Assembly (NCBI GenBank): GCA_946479435.1
Contig: CAMLFX010000024.1
Span: forward strand, 1-37,747
From: an uncultured Sphingobacteriales bacterium
GTDB lineage: Bacteria > Bacteroidota > Bacteroidia > Chitinophagales > Chitinophagaceae
Direction of reading: 5' to 3'
Length of the DNA stretch: 37,747 nt
Program-made: the position numbers and the translations under genes
Notes under the pieces: generated by a model
Databases searched by the model: none
Seen by the model: the letters and a program-made list of their open reading frames with translations, nothing else
Told to the model about the DNA's origin: nothing
Shown: positions 16,630-24,454 of the stretch, piece after piece
Numbering within the stretch: position 1 is the stretch's first letter
Layout: each line of letters begins with the position of its first letter

Positions 16630-16866
16630 ATGTTGAGTTATAAAGAGTTTGAGGAAGCAGTGAGGCAGATAGTTACAGATAGCGGGCAATGGCAGCATAT
16701 ACTGGCTGCAATACCCCATACGCACCGCGCAAGATATATTAACACCCTGAAAGCAGGCTGGGATATGCCGGAAGCTTTCGATATAGTGCTGACCAGCACG
16801 CATATTGACGATGCCGCCTATGCTGCTATGCTGGCCAACCATGCCCGCAAGCCCAATACCGGCTAA
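16630..16866 (+). CDS. Small protein of an unrecognised family, paralog 2
   Basis: 78 residues, second copy of the family. Its core is YKEFEEAV, WQHILAAIP, HRARYINTL and GWDMPEAFDIVL. The start ATG at 16630 aligns with that of paralog 1. The 106-bp gap between copies 1 and 2 contains no gene; it holds an imperfect inverted repeat (ATCTTTTCC near 16564-16572 against GGAAAAAAGAT near 16584-16594). The stop is 4 bp from the stop of the convergent SRPBCC gene. Conservation of the start and of the whole core argues that these short frames are real genes. Confidence 0.65.
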   Translation: MLSYKEFEEAVRQIVTDSGQWQHILAAIPHTHRARYINTLKAGWDMPEAFDIVLTSTHIDDAAYAAMLANHARKPNTG

Positions 16867-16869
16867 AAT

Positions 16870-17340
16870 TTAGCCTTTTACATAAGACGCCAGCTTTTCA
16901 AGCGAGGACAATGTGCCTTTTTCATTATCGGCGGGACTGATACCCGGTGGAATATTTTTAAATTCCATGGTTACTTTGGTGCCACGCGGTACTTCTTCCA
17001 GCGTTACTTCCATGATCATTTCGCCTTTAAAAGCGTTATTTTCAGTATCGAAAACCACTACTTCTACTATATTATGAGGCGGCACCAGGGTTATGAACCT
17101 GGCTGTGTACCTGTCTTCCCTGGCATTTGTTTTACCTTGTGCACCGGCACCGGCATCGGCAGCCGGGTAGTATAGCGACATGGTATAGCCGCCACCTTCA
17201 CACAGATCGAAATCGTGCACCTTAGCCGTCATATCGCCGGGCGCCATCCAGGCAGCTAGCGCATCGGCACTGGTGAAAGCATGAAACAGTGTTTCGCAGC
17301 TGGTATTAATGATCTTTGAATTTTTAGTACTTTGTTCCAT
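16870..17340 (-). CDS. SRPBCC / AHSA1-like domain protein
   Basis: 156 residues. It has the features of the START-like SRPBCC fold in its AHSA1 branch: the N-terminal CETLFHAFTSADALAAWMAP (the 'A-x-x-V-[FW]-x-A-[FL]-T-x-x-x-x-L-x-x-W' pattern), GGGYTMSLYYP, DRYTARFITLVPPHNIVEVVVF, then VTLEEVPRGTKVTMEF and a C-terminal helix SSLEKLASYV. Such proteins enclose a hydrophobic cavity and bind small ligands or partner proteins; the ligand is unknown. It sits, on the opposite strand, between paralogs 2 and 3 of the small-protein family. Confidence 0.85.
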   Translation of the reverse strand: MEQSTKNSKIINTSCETLFHAFTSADALAAWMAPGDMTAKVHDFDLCEGGGYTMSLYYPAADAGAGAQGKTNAREDRYTARFITLVPPHNIVEVVVFDTENNAFKGEMIMEVTLEEVPRGTKVTMEFKNIPPGISPADNEKGTLSSLEKLASYVKG

Positions 17341-17433
17341 AGTAGTGATATTATTATTATTCCTTAATTATTAATACATTATGGGCACGCTTTTTATAAT
17401 GTATTGTTCGCAATATGTTACCCGTTTATAACA

Positions 17434-17712
17434 ATGACAGAACCTAATACATTTATTAGTTACCGCCAGTTTGAGGAAAAGGTAGCGAATTGCTTATCCT
17501 CATACGCTCATTTCAACAGCTACAGGCATGTATTACCATCTATACCCTGGCGCTACAGGCAACGCTTTATAGATACTTTGCGCGCAGGCTGTGATATACC
17601 ATTGAGCTTCGATATTTTGCTGCCATCGCAAAAACTACCCCCCGGCAACTACATGCGTTATGTAAAATACGCCTCAAACAGGCCGGTAGTACCTGCACTA
17701 CAATTTTCGTAA
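17434..17712 (+). CDS. Small protein of an unrecognised family, paralog 3
   Basis: 92 residues from the ATG at 17434; an upstream TTG (17404) would add ten residues unlike the other copies and is not preferred. The core is ISYRQFEEKV, YRHVLPSIP, RQRFIDTLRAG and CDIPLSFDILLP, clearly related to the genes at 16269 and 16630. It has a 10-residue N-terminal extension and a basic, Pro-rich tail (YVKYASNRPVVPAL). More diverged than the other two, suggesting an older duplication. A UUCG-loop terminator follows 77 bp downstream. Confidence 0.65.
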   Translation: MTEPNTFISYRQFEEKVANCLSSYAHFNSYRHVLPSIPWRYRQRFIDTLRAGCDIPLSFDILLPSQKLPPGNYMRYVKYASNRPVVPALQFS

Positions 17713-17789
17713 ACAAGAAACCAATATAATACCTGCCCTATATCACCTTTCCAGGTGTGCACTATGAAAATATAACAAACCATAACAAG

Positions 17790-17817
17790 ACCCGCCTGTT
17801 CGCAGGTGGGTTTGTTT
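17790..17817 (+). terminator. Terminator with TTCG tetraloop
   Basis: A nine-base-pair stem (ACCCGCCTG at 17790-17798 with CAGGTGGGT at 17803-17811, one G-U pair) closes a TTCG loop and runs into TTTGTTT. It lies between the convergent stops at 17712 and 17820. Confidence 0.75.
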
Positions 17818-17819
17818 CG

Positions 17820-18353
17820 TTAGTCCTCAGCAAGTGCCAGCATCTTTTCCACCGTATTCATATTGCGGCCTGTAGCGGGCAGCTTCAGTTGCTTTTCAAC
17901 AAACATATTAGAGAACTGAGATTTGGGCGCAGTTTTATCTACCAGCGCATATACTTCCCTGCCCTTTACTTTAAACTGATCTACATCGTTGCTTTTAGCC
18001 TCCAGCTGCCCGGCTATTTCTTTAGCGGGTTCTTCGTTTAAAAAGCTGATGTACAGAGTATGGCCCGCAGGTATTTTTTTAAAGGGGTTGTTCTTCAGCA
18101 CCGCCTTTAGTTCATCAACCGTTCGCAGCATCAGTTCAATATCGTTGCCTGTGTACTTTTTTAATGGCTTGCCAAGCTCCGCTGTTAGTTTAGCTACCTC
18201 GTGCTTTGCATCTAATATTACATTGCCACTTTGTATATACGTTTTCACATTGCTGATACCCGGCAGCGCCCAAAGCTTACGCAGGTCTTCCATACGTATT
18301 ATATTGTGCCCGCTTACATTTATAGCACGCAAAAAAATTATATATCGTTGCAT
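17820..18353 (-). CDS. DUF1697 domain protein
   Basis: 177 residues, typical length. It begins MQRYIIFLRAINVSGHN, the DUF1697 signature '[YF]-[IV]-x-[FL]-[LF]-R-[AG]-I-N-V-[SG]-G-x-N', followed by RMEDLRKLW, VKTYIQSGNVILDA and the C-terminal FVEKQLKLPATGRNMNTVEKML (known form 'P-A-T-x-R-N-x-x-T-V-x-K'). Cytosolic, widespread in bacteria, function not established. A plausible promoter lies at 18399-18428. Confidence 0.9.
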   Translation of the reverse strand: MQRYIIFLRAINVSGHNIIRMEDLRKLWALPGISNVKTYIQSGNVILDAKHEVAKLTAELGKPLKKYTGNDIELMLRTVDELKAVLKNNPFKKIPAGHTLYISFLNEEPAKEIAGQLEAKSNDVDQFKVKGREVYALVDKTAPKSQFSNMFVEKQLKLPATGRNMNTVEKMLALAED

Positions 18354-18398
18354 GGCAGCGCTTAATTTATGTGAAATTAATACTTACACTCCGGCAAA

Positions 18399-18428
18399 TA
18401 AATATATCTTGCCGCACCCTGTTAGCAA
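18399..18428 (-). promoter_or_regulatory. Candidate promoter of the DUF1697 gene
   Basis: On the minus strand TATATTTA (18406-18399) fits TAnnTTTG at seven of eight positions, with TTG (18428-18426) 19 bp upstream. The leader would be about 38 nt. Confidence 0.45.
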
Positions 18429-18531
18429 TCGTTAGTTGCATTGACATATAGCATTAAACCTATATTGCAATTAAAAACAATAATTAATATTTTGTGTAGG
18501 TAATTAAAATCAGGGGATTCATAATTTTTAG

Positions 18532-20232
18532 ATGGGGGATAAGAACGTTTTGCTGTTGGGCTTCAACCCCGAAACGGCAAATGAAATAGCAATATTATTA
18601 ACAGCTGCTGGCCTGCAAGCTTCCATACATGGCAGTGATACTACCAGCCAGGAGCGGAGCGACCTGTTTGTGGGCGCTGATATAATGCTGCTACCCGCCG
18701 GCAATACCAACGCCTGGCAAAGCCTGCAAGCTATGCCGCACATACCCAAAGTGGCCATTGCACTGAACCCCGGCGAGGGAAAACCCGAAACCGCGCAAGA
18801 CCTGCTACCGCTGGAAGGCTGCACTCCCGCCCTGCTGGCCAAAACGCTGCAATACGCCGCTGCCCTTAAGTATAGCGAAAACGGCAAGAAGTATTTTTTT
18901 GACGACAGGCCGGGCGCACTGTATATATACGATAAAGAAGAGTACAAGATACTGGCCATGAATAACGATGCGCTGCGCCAGTACGGCTATACTGAGGAAC
19001 AGCTGGATAACCTGACCGCCCTTGATCTACGGCCCGAAGAAGAAAGAGAAGCTTTTATAAAGCGCCAGGCCATGATACAGGATAACTTTTACGATGCGGG
19101 CGAATGGGTGCATAAGCGTAGCAATGGCGAACTGTTTCACGCGCATATATACGCGCAGGGCATGATGTTCAACGGGAAGCCGGCCACCATGATAAATGCC
19201 GTGGACGTGACCGAAAAAGTAATAGCCCGCCGCAGGAACGAAATGCTGCAGACAGAACTGCGCAGGCAAAAAGAACACCTGGACAGGATACTGGGCTCGA
19301 TACCGGAAATTGTGTGGTCCCGCAGGGCCGATGACTATACGCTGGTATATATCAACAAAGCATGCGAGACCATATACGGCTACACCGCTGAAGAGCTGAT
19401 AGGCACTCCCGGTGTACTACTGGATGGCATACACCCGGAAGACAAAGACGCCATGCAGTATATAATGGATACGATAAATACTACAGGCAAAGCAGTGCTG
19501 CAATATCGCATTGTAAGCCGCGATGGTACGGTAAAAACCTTGCACAACGAAGCCGTATTGGTAAAAGGGGATGAAACCCAGCCGGATATGGTAGTAGGCG
19601 TGGCCATAGACCTGACCGAACAGAAAGAACTGCAGCGCGCTATAGAGAAAGAGAAGAACCACCTGCGCTCTATTATCAATAACACGAAAGACATTATCTG
19701 GTCGATAAACAAAGACATGAAGATAATGGGGGGCAACTACGCTTTCTGGAGGCGAATAAAACAACTGACAGGTAAAGATTATATAGAAGAGATAAAGGCA
19801 GGCGACTACCCTACCGGCTTATTTGAAGAATGGCAAGACTATTTTAAACAAGGCTTTGAGCAGGGTGCTTTTACTATAGTGACGGAGGAAGAGCAGGATG
19901 GCAAAAAAATGATAGAAGAAGTAAGCTTTAGCCCGATAATAGAGCAAGACGGAGAAATAAGCGGCCTAAGCTGCATAGCGCACGATATAACCGACACCTA
20001 CAACTATACCCGCGAAATACAGGCACAAAACAAACGCCTGAAAGAAATAGCACTATGGCAAAGCCACCAGGTGCGCGGGCCATTGGCAACTATTATGGGC
20101 TTAGTATTGCTGTTTGATAATAAAAACCCGAACAATACTATAAACGCAAAAATAATACGCGACATACAACAAGTAGCTGAAGACCTGGACGAGAACATCA
20201 GGAAAATATCGGATGTAGCAAGCGGCAAATAG
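18532..20232 (+). CDS. PAS-domain signalling protein with histidine-kinase dimerisation helix but no ATPase domain
   Basis: 566 residues, cytosolic, no signal peptide or membrane segment. Residues 1-115 look like a degenerate receiver domain (NVLLLGFNPETANEIA, ADIMLLPAG, with no phospho-acceptor Asp at the expected place). Three PAS domains follow near 125-230 (VDVTEKV end), 246-365 (IDLTEQK end) and 375-490 (HDITDTY end). The last ~65 residues hold the H-box LWQSHQVRGPLATIMGL and a second helix (IIRDIQQVAEDLDENIRKI), then the protein ends. There is no N-box or G-box, so it cannot phosphorylate itself in the usual way. The stop lies 3 bp from that of a convergent receiver-only gene. A weak promoter may lie at 18465-18494 (TTG, 20 bp, TATTTTG). 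Confidence 0.82.
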   Translation: MGDKNVLLLGFNPETANEIAILLTAAGLQASIHGSDTTSQERSDLFVGADIMLLPAGNTNAWQSLQAMPHIPKVAIALNPGEGKPETAQDLLPLEGCTPALLAKTLQYAAALKYSENGKKYFFDDRPGALYIYDKEEYKILAMNNDALRQYGYTEEQLDNLTALDLRPEEEREAFIKRQAMIQDNFYDAGEWVHKRSNGELFHAHIYAQGMMFNGKPATMINAVDVTEKVIARRRNEMLQTELRRQKEHLDRILGSIPEIVWSRRADDYTLVYINKACETIYGYTAEELIGTPGVLLDGIHPEDKDAMQYIMDTINTTGKAVLQYRIVSRDGTVKTLHNEAVLVKGDETQPDMVVGVAIDLTEQKELQRAIEKEKNHLRSIINNTKDIIWSINKDMKIMGGNYAFWRRIKQLTGKDYIEEIKAGDYPTGLFEEWQDYFKQGFEQGAFTIVTEEEQDGKKMIEEVSFSPIIEQDGEISGLSCIAHDITDTYNYTREIQAQNKRLKEIALWQSHQVRGPLATIMGLVLLFDNKNPNNTINAKIIRDIQQVAEDLDENIRKISDVASGK

Positions 20233-20235
20233 ATA

Positions 20236-20676
20236 TTAGCTCACCTGGTATTCATCGCGCGCGGGGTAGTGCATATATTTCTTCCAGTCTATTGAAAACA
20301 CTTTTTTCAGGTTGTCGATAATATGCTCCATGCTACCCATTTTATTTATGTATAAATTGGCGCCGCTGCGATATGTTTCTTCCACATATTTATCGGAAGA
20401 ATAGGACGTATATATAATGACCGGCAAATTATCGTACTCCCTGTTTTTCCTTATTTCAAGAATGCAGGATAAGCCGTCTTTGCAAGGCATTTCAATATCT
20501 AAAAACAGTATATAAGGTATCTTTTGTTTTAGCAGTACAAAAAGCACTTCACCGTTTTCAGCATGGCGTATGGTGTGTGGTATTTTCGTTTTGTCCATTG
20601 CCCATTTAAAAATATCGACATCGTCCAAATCGTCTTCCGCTAATAAAATATCCTTCTCCTCACTTAAATAGTTCAT
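20236..20676 (-). CDS. Stand-alone response regulator receiver protein
   Basis: 146 residues, a single receiver domain with no output domain. The acidic cluster AEDDLDD is at 13-19, phospho-acceptor Asp60 in ILFLDIEMPCKDG, the Thr/Ser switch in VIIYTSYSS, and Lys in LYINKMGS. The insertion pattern resembles the Rcp1 class of phytochrome-type response regulators. These act as phosphate shuttles or bind partner kinases. It is convergent with, and almost touching, the PAS protein gene, which makes it a natural partner although they cannot be one transcript. Confidence 0.88.
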   Translation of the reverse strand: MNYLSEEKDILLAEDDLDDVDIFKWAMDKTKIPHTIRHAENGEVLFVLLKQKIPYILFLDIEMPCKDGLSCILEIRKNREYDNLPVIIYTSYSSDKYVEETYRSGANLYINKMGSMEHIIDNLKKVFSIDWKKYMHYPARDEYQVS

Positions 20677-20837
20677 GGCCTAACTCATTTAAATGTATGT
20701 AGTAATAAAAACCCTACCAGCCTTGGCATGGGGTAAAAAATGTTCAATTGTTGCCTTAAAGATCAGGCAAACAGCCTGTGTGAAACAAATAAAGTATATA
20801 TGTATTGGTAAGCAGCTGGAATCTATAATAATTGATA

Positions 20838-21356
20838 CTACAAATATCTTTCCTTAATAATATCTACATGATGCATTTCATGACCTGCTATCATGTATGC
20901 TAATGCACGCAAGCTAACGGGTGCGTTATTGCAGGCGGCAATATTGGTAAAGGCACCGGGCAGCATGCTATATAGCAATGTAAGCGAAGCCTTACGCACA
21001 GCCTCATACTCTTCCATAATACTTGCAATGGTTCTTTCATTGGCATGCGACGCAGGCACATAATCGTCCTGCTCAAAACCCGGCAGCGGTGTAGTATCAC
21101 CACGGCCAATGCGCAGTGCGCGATAGGCAAATATGCGTTCAGTATCGGCAATATGTATCAGTACTTCTTTTATGGTCCATTTGCCGGGTGCGTAGCGGTA
21201 CGCCAGTTGTTCATCGCTGAGTTTGACGGCCAGCGATAGCAGCATGTTCATATTGTTTTGCAGGTGCACCAATACCTGGCCGTCGTTAGGTACTTTATCG
21301 ATATAGGTTATGGCATAGGGCGGGTATTCGCCTACAGGTGGCTTAGGTATCAGCAT
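20838..21356 (-). CDS. DinB-like (DinB_2) metal-binding four-helix protein
   Basis: 172 residues from the ATG at 21356; an in-frame ATG 21 bp upstream (21377) would add MYHLHFY, which does not match the usual family start (here MLIPKPPVGEYPPY). The three metal-ligand histidines are visible: KEVLIHIADTERI (His after Leu-Ile) and GHEMHHVDII near the C-terminus. The four-helix bundle pattern (YAPGKWTIKEVLIHIADTE) is typical. DinB family proteins include bacillithiol or mycothiol transferases and metal-dependent hydrolases; the substrate is unknown. The gap 20677-20837 contains a small inverted repeat (CAGGC/GCCTG at 20764-20778) and no gene. Confidence 0.83.
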   Translation of the reverse strand: MLIPKPPVGEYPPYAITYIDKVPNDGQVLVHLQNNMNMLLSLAVKLSDEQLAYRYAPGKWTIKEVLIHIADTERIFAYRALRIGRGDTTPLPGFEQDDYVPASHANERTIASIMEEYEAVRKASLTLLYSMLPGAFTNIAACNNAPVSLRALAYMIAGHEMHHVDIIKERYL

Positions 21357-21413
21357 ATAGAAGTGCAAATGGTACAATGTAAAAATAGGGAATAGCGCGC
21401 AAGCAGGGCGGTG

Positions 21414-21689
21414 TTATTTGCTTGCCCCTTCCAGCCGCAGCAGTTCAGCTTCGGCTTCTATGCAGTCTTCATCGCGTACATTATTATCGCGGCTGGCATT
21501 GCTCATAGCCGAACGTTTTTCCACACTCCACATCTTCTTTACATTGTCGCTGCGGCGTATATAGAAGAAATAAGTGTCGTCATGCATATCAACTGTCACT
21601 TCAGTATGCCCATTGTGTATTGTGTAAGAAAAGGGGTAAATCAACATCAGCGCGTCCATTAACATCATGTGGTTAAAGTTAGCAAGCAT
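21414..21689 (-). CDS. Small hypothetical protein
   Basis: 91 residues if started at the ATG at 21689; the frame is open to a TTG at 21743 and an ATG at 21737, so the start is uncertain. The product is cytosolic-looking, with a hydrophobic N-terminal stretch, then a His/Asp-rich beta part (VTVDMHDDTYFFYIRRSDN) and a charged helix at the end (DCIEAEAELLRLEG). No family is recognised. It runs in the same direction as the DinB gene, with 57 bp between them, and its start faces the T9SS gene at 21803. Confidence 0.5.
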   Translation of the reverse strand: MLANFNHMMLMDALMLIYPFSYTIHNGHTEVTVDMHDDTYFFYIRRSDNVKKMWSVEKRSAMSNASRDNNVRDEDCIEAEAELLRLEGASK

Positions 21690-21771
21690 GTTTTTAAGAC
21701 GCAAGGTGAAAAACACCCTTTTTATACTTACAGGCATTAACAAACATGTAACAAATGCAGCATATTATCCA

Positions 21772-21779
21772 TATCTTTA
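21772..21779 (+). promoter_or_regulatory. Candidate -7 element upstream of the 21803 gene
   Basis: TATCTTTA, identical to the octamer before the paralog at 11585 and a seven-of-eight match to TAnnTTTG. It lies 24 bp before the start codon. No clear -33 box. Confidence 0.4.
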
Positions 21780-21802
21780 TTGAATAACGATAACAACCTT
21801 TT

Positions 21803-24346
21803 ATGAGAAAAACCTGGTTGGTCCTGGCAACCCTATTTTCATTTCATACTGCCTTTGCACAGAACCTGATCTCTAACTGCAGTTTTGAAAATTATACTAT
21901 CTGCCCTACGGTATATTCGCAAGTGCCTTACGCAACGGGTTGGTTCCCGCTGCATGGTGGCACGTCCGATCTTATTAATAGTTGCAACGGTGGCACCATA
22001 GTAGGTGTGCCTACCAATACCTTTGGAGTAGAAGATGCGGCACATGGGCAAGGATATGCCGGTGGCTATTCCTTCACTAATATATTAAGCAGCGGGCCCG
22101 GAAACGATTATAAAGAATATATCGCTACCACTATAGCGGCACTAACACCAGGTGTGCCTTATGAGCTGTCAATGTCGATAGCGCTGGGTGACCAATCGGG
22201 CTGGGGTACCGATGATATAGGCGCTATGTTTTTTGTAAGTACGCCTTCTTTTCCGTCTACCTATTATGGCTCACCGGTTACACTAAACCCCGGCATGCAG
22301 ACGGTTAGCTACGCTTCTTACGGCGCTATAACCGATACCGCTAATTGGGTAAGGGTTACGCAAACATTTATACCCGATTCGGCCTATACCGTTATAGCCA
22401 TTGGCAGCCTGCACGAAACTTATGCAATGGGCACCATTTCATCGGCAGGCGGCCCTTCAGGCTATTGTTATTATTATATCGATTCGGTAGTACTGCAGCA
22501 AGCCAATAAGATCAGCATCAATTTTACCACTGCCGATCTTTGTGCAGGCACCAACATAACCATACCCTATTCATTATACCCCGGCAGCACTTTCAATAGC
22601 GGCAATGTATTTACAGCGCAGTTATCGAACGCCACAGGTAGTTTTGCCTCGCCCACTATAATTGGTTCTGTCACCTCTACAGCGGCAGGCAATATAAGTG
22701 CCACCATACCGGCAAGCACAGCGGCAGGCACGGGCTACCGCGTGCGCGTGGTAAGCAGCAGCCCGGTAGATAGTTCTTTATCGAACACGGTTGCTATACG
22801 CATAACCCCGCCGCATACGGTAAGTGCAACTACCAATGCACCTGTATGCGAGGGCGACACTCTTTTCCTGAACTCAAGCGCATCGGTTACCGGTGTTACT
22901 TATGCATGGACGGGGCCCGCTAGCTTCAGCGACATCAACCAAAATACTTTTATAGCGCCTGCATCTACCGTACACAGCGGTAAATATGCTATAACCACTA
23001 CACTCAATGCCTGCAAGGCCAGCGATACGCTGGATATATTGGTAAAGCCCGTACCGGTACTTATGCCTACCAGCAATAGCCCCGTATGTCCCGGCACCAC
23101 TATGCAACTGAATGTTACCAGCACATTGCCAGGCACCAGCTTTAGCTGGGTAGGCCCTAACAGCTTTGCCAGTACCATGCAAAACCCTGTGCGCACGCCT
23201 ACCACCTATGCCGACCAGGGTGTATATACCGTATTTGGCGAAAAAGACGGTTGCCACGCAGAGGCCAACATATCGGTAAACGTACAAATAACCACGGCTA
23301 CACCAGTAGCCGCTAACAACGGACCGCTATGCATGGGTGCAGCACTGAACCTTACCGCTACCTGCGCCACACCCGGCGTAAGCTATATATGGACGGGCCC
23401 CAACAACTTTAACAGCACGCAGCAAAACCCGGTCATCAATCCATCGGCAGTAATAAACGATGGCAACTACATTGTAAAAGCCGTGGTGAACGGTTGCTAT
23501 TCGCTGCCCGATACTACAGATGCTGTGATATACGCCGACCCATATCTTGGCAACTATGCAAGCCCTAACGATACCGTATGCGAAGGAACGGTAGTAACAT
23601 TTGTTACCGTACCTATGAATGGTGTTATCAACCCAACTTTCCAATGGTTTAAAAACGGGGTGGCCGTACCGGGCGAAACGAACCTCAGGTTTGTATCTTC
23701 TTACGCCACCGGCGATACTTTTTATTGCCGTACTTATTGCCAGAATAACTGCGGGGATAACCTGACACTCTACAGCAATAAAGTAGGCATGACCGTACTG
23801 CCCATAGTGAATGATCTTTCGGCAACAATATCTTCCCTGCCCGCACAGGCTATACCGGGGCAGCCTGTTACCTTCCGTGCTACCGTGGTAAGTGGCGGCT
23901 ACGACCCGCAATACCAATGGCAGAAAAACGGGCAGGATGTATGGAGCGCTATCTACGCTATATGGAGTACTGATAAACTGGCGCCCTACGATAAGATAAA
24001 TTGCATAGTAACCACCAGCGACCCTTGCGCTAATGTAAAAACCGTTAGCAGCGATACCGTAGAGGTGAACTTTGCTACCGGTGTGGGCGGACTAGCTAAC
24101 GATGACGTATTTAGCTTATACCCCAACCCGAACGATGGATCTTTCAAGATGAAAATTCAAAATTCAAAGGTCAAAAAAATAGAGGTAGTGAACGTAGCAG
24201 GGCAGGTGGTGTACCAAACCCAACCTGAAACCCCACAAGCTGAATACACTATCAGTTTACCACAACAACTACCGGCAGGCACCTATATGCTGCGCCTGTA
24301 CGATGGCGTGCAATATTACCGTAAGAGCTTTACAGTAGCCAGGTAG
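21803..24346 (+). CDS. Large T9SS-secreted protein with Ig-like repeats, paralog D
   Basis: 847 residues, same plan as the gene at 11585. Signal peptide MRKTWLVLATLFSFHTAFA; N-terminal domain NLISNCSFENYTICP with GTSDLINSC; a domain with FTAQLSNATGSF near 265-335; then three PKD/Ig-like repeats of the 'SNSPVCPG...WVGP...NP...G-Y...C' type. The Cys-rich module (YASPNDTVCEG to YCRTYCQNNCGDN) is nearly identical to the paralog. A T9SS type A sorting domain starts at FSLYPNPNDGSFKMKI and ends with KSFTVAR. Expected to be exported by T9SS and displayed on the surface or in the matrix. Its codon use is uniformly like the chromosome, unlike the AT-rich 5' half of paralog C. Confidence 0.82.
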   Translation: MRKTWLVLATLFSFHTAFAQNLISNCSFENYTICPTVYSQVPYATGWFPLHGGTSDLINSCNGGTIVGVPTNTFGVEDAAHGQGYAGGYSFTNILSSGPGNDYKEYIATTIAALTPGVPYELSMSIALGDQSGWGTDDIGAMFFVSTPSFPSTYYGSPVTLNPGMQTVSYASYGAITDTANWVRVTQTFIPDSAYTVIAIGSLHETYAMGTISSAGGPSGYCYYYIDSVVLQQANKISINFTTADLCAGTNITIPYSLYPGSTFNSGNVFTAQLSNATGSFASPTIIGSVTSTAAGNISATIPASTAAGTGYRVRVVSSSPVDSSLSNTVAIRITPPHTVSATTNAPVCEGDTLFLNSSASVTGVTYAWTGPASFSDINQNTFIAPASTVHSGKYAITTTLNACKASDTLDILVKPVPVLMPTSNSPVCPGTTMQLNVTSTLPGTSFSWVGPNSFASTMQNPVRTPTTYADQGVYTVFGEKDGCHAEANISVNVQITTATPVAANNGPLCMGAALNLTATCATPGVSYIWTGPNNFNSTQQNPVINPSAVINDGNYIVKAVVNGCYSLPDTTDAVIYADPYLGNYASPNDTVCEGTVVTFVTVPMNGVINPTFQWFKNGVAVPGETNLRFVSSYATGDTFYCRTYCQNNCGDNLTLYSNKVGMTVLPIVNDLSATISSLPAQAIPGQPVTFRATVVSGGYDPQYQWQKNGQDVWSAIYAIWSTDKLAPYDKINCIVTTSDPCANVKTVSSDTVEVNFATGVGGLANDDVFSLYPNPNDGSFKMKIQNSKVKKIEVVNVAGQVVYQTQPETPQAEYTISLPQQLPAGTYMLRLYDGVQYYRKSFTVAR
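24170..24294 (+). repeat. 125-bp tract identical to 13931-14055
   Basis: This tract is part of the sorting-domain coding region and matches paralog C base for base over 125 positions, with mismatches immediately outside on both sides. Confidence 0.85.
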
Positions 24347-24370
24347 TAAACAGTTATAAGAAACGAACAG

Positions 24371-24405
24371 AAGGGTAAGCACGTAGGTGTTTACCCTTTT
24401 TCTTT
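24371..24405 (+). terminator. Intrinsic terminator after the 21803 gene
   Basis: A twelve-base-pair stem (AAGGGTAAGCAC at 24371-24382 with GTGTTTACCCTT at 24387-24398, one G-U pair) has a 4-nt loop and is followed by TTTCTTT. It starts 24 bp after the stop. Confidence 0.82.
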
Positions 24406-24422
24406 AACAAATAGCTATAAGG

Positions 24423-24450
24423 TTTGGCACGGGGGTTGCAAGTACATTTG
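24423..24450 (+). promoter_or_regulatory. Bacteroidota-type promoter of the DUF4294 gene
   Basis: TTTG (24423-24426), 16 bp, then TACATTTG (24443-24450), a perfect TAnnTTTG. The predicted transcription start falls at about 24457, on the annotated start codon (24455). Confidence 0.5.
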
Positions 24451-24454
24451 TAAT

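Noticed and set aside
17404..17433. TTG start extending small paralog 3
   Set aside because: The added residues have no match in the two sister genes, and a good ATG follows at 17434.
20764..20778. CAGGC/GCCTG hairpin between the receiver and DinB genes
   Set aside because: The stem is only 5 bp with no T run; could be chance.
22874..23917. Long minus-strand frames opposite the T9SS gene at 21803
   Set aside because: The composition is Gly/Tyr/Arg-rich and repetitive, as expected for the complement of Ig-like repeats; no start signal or family.
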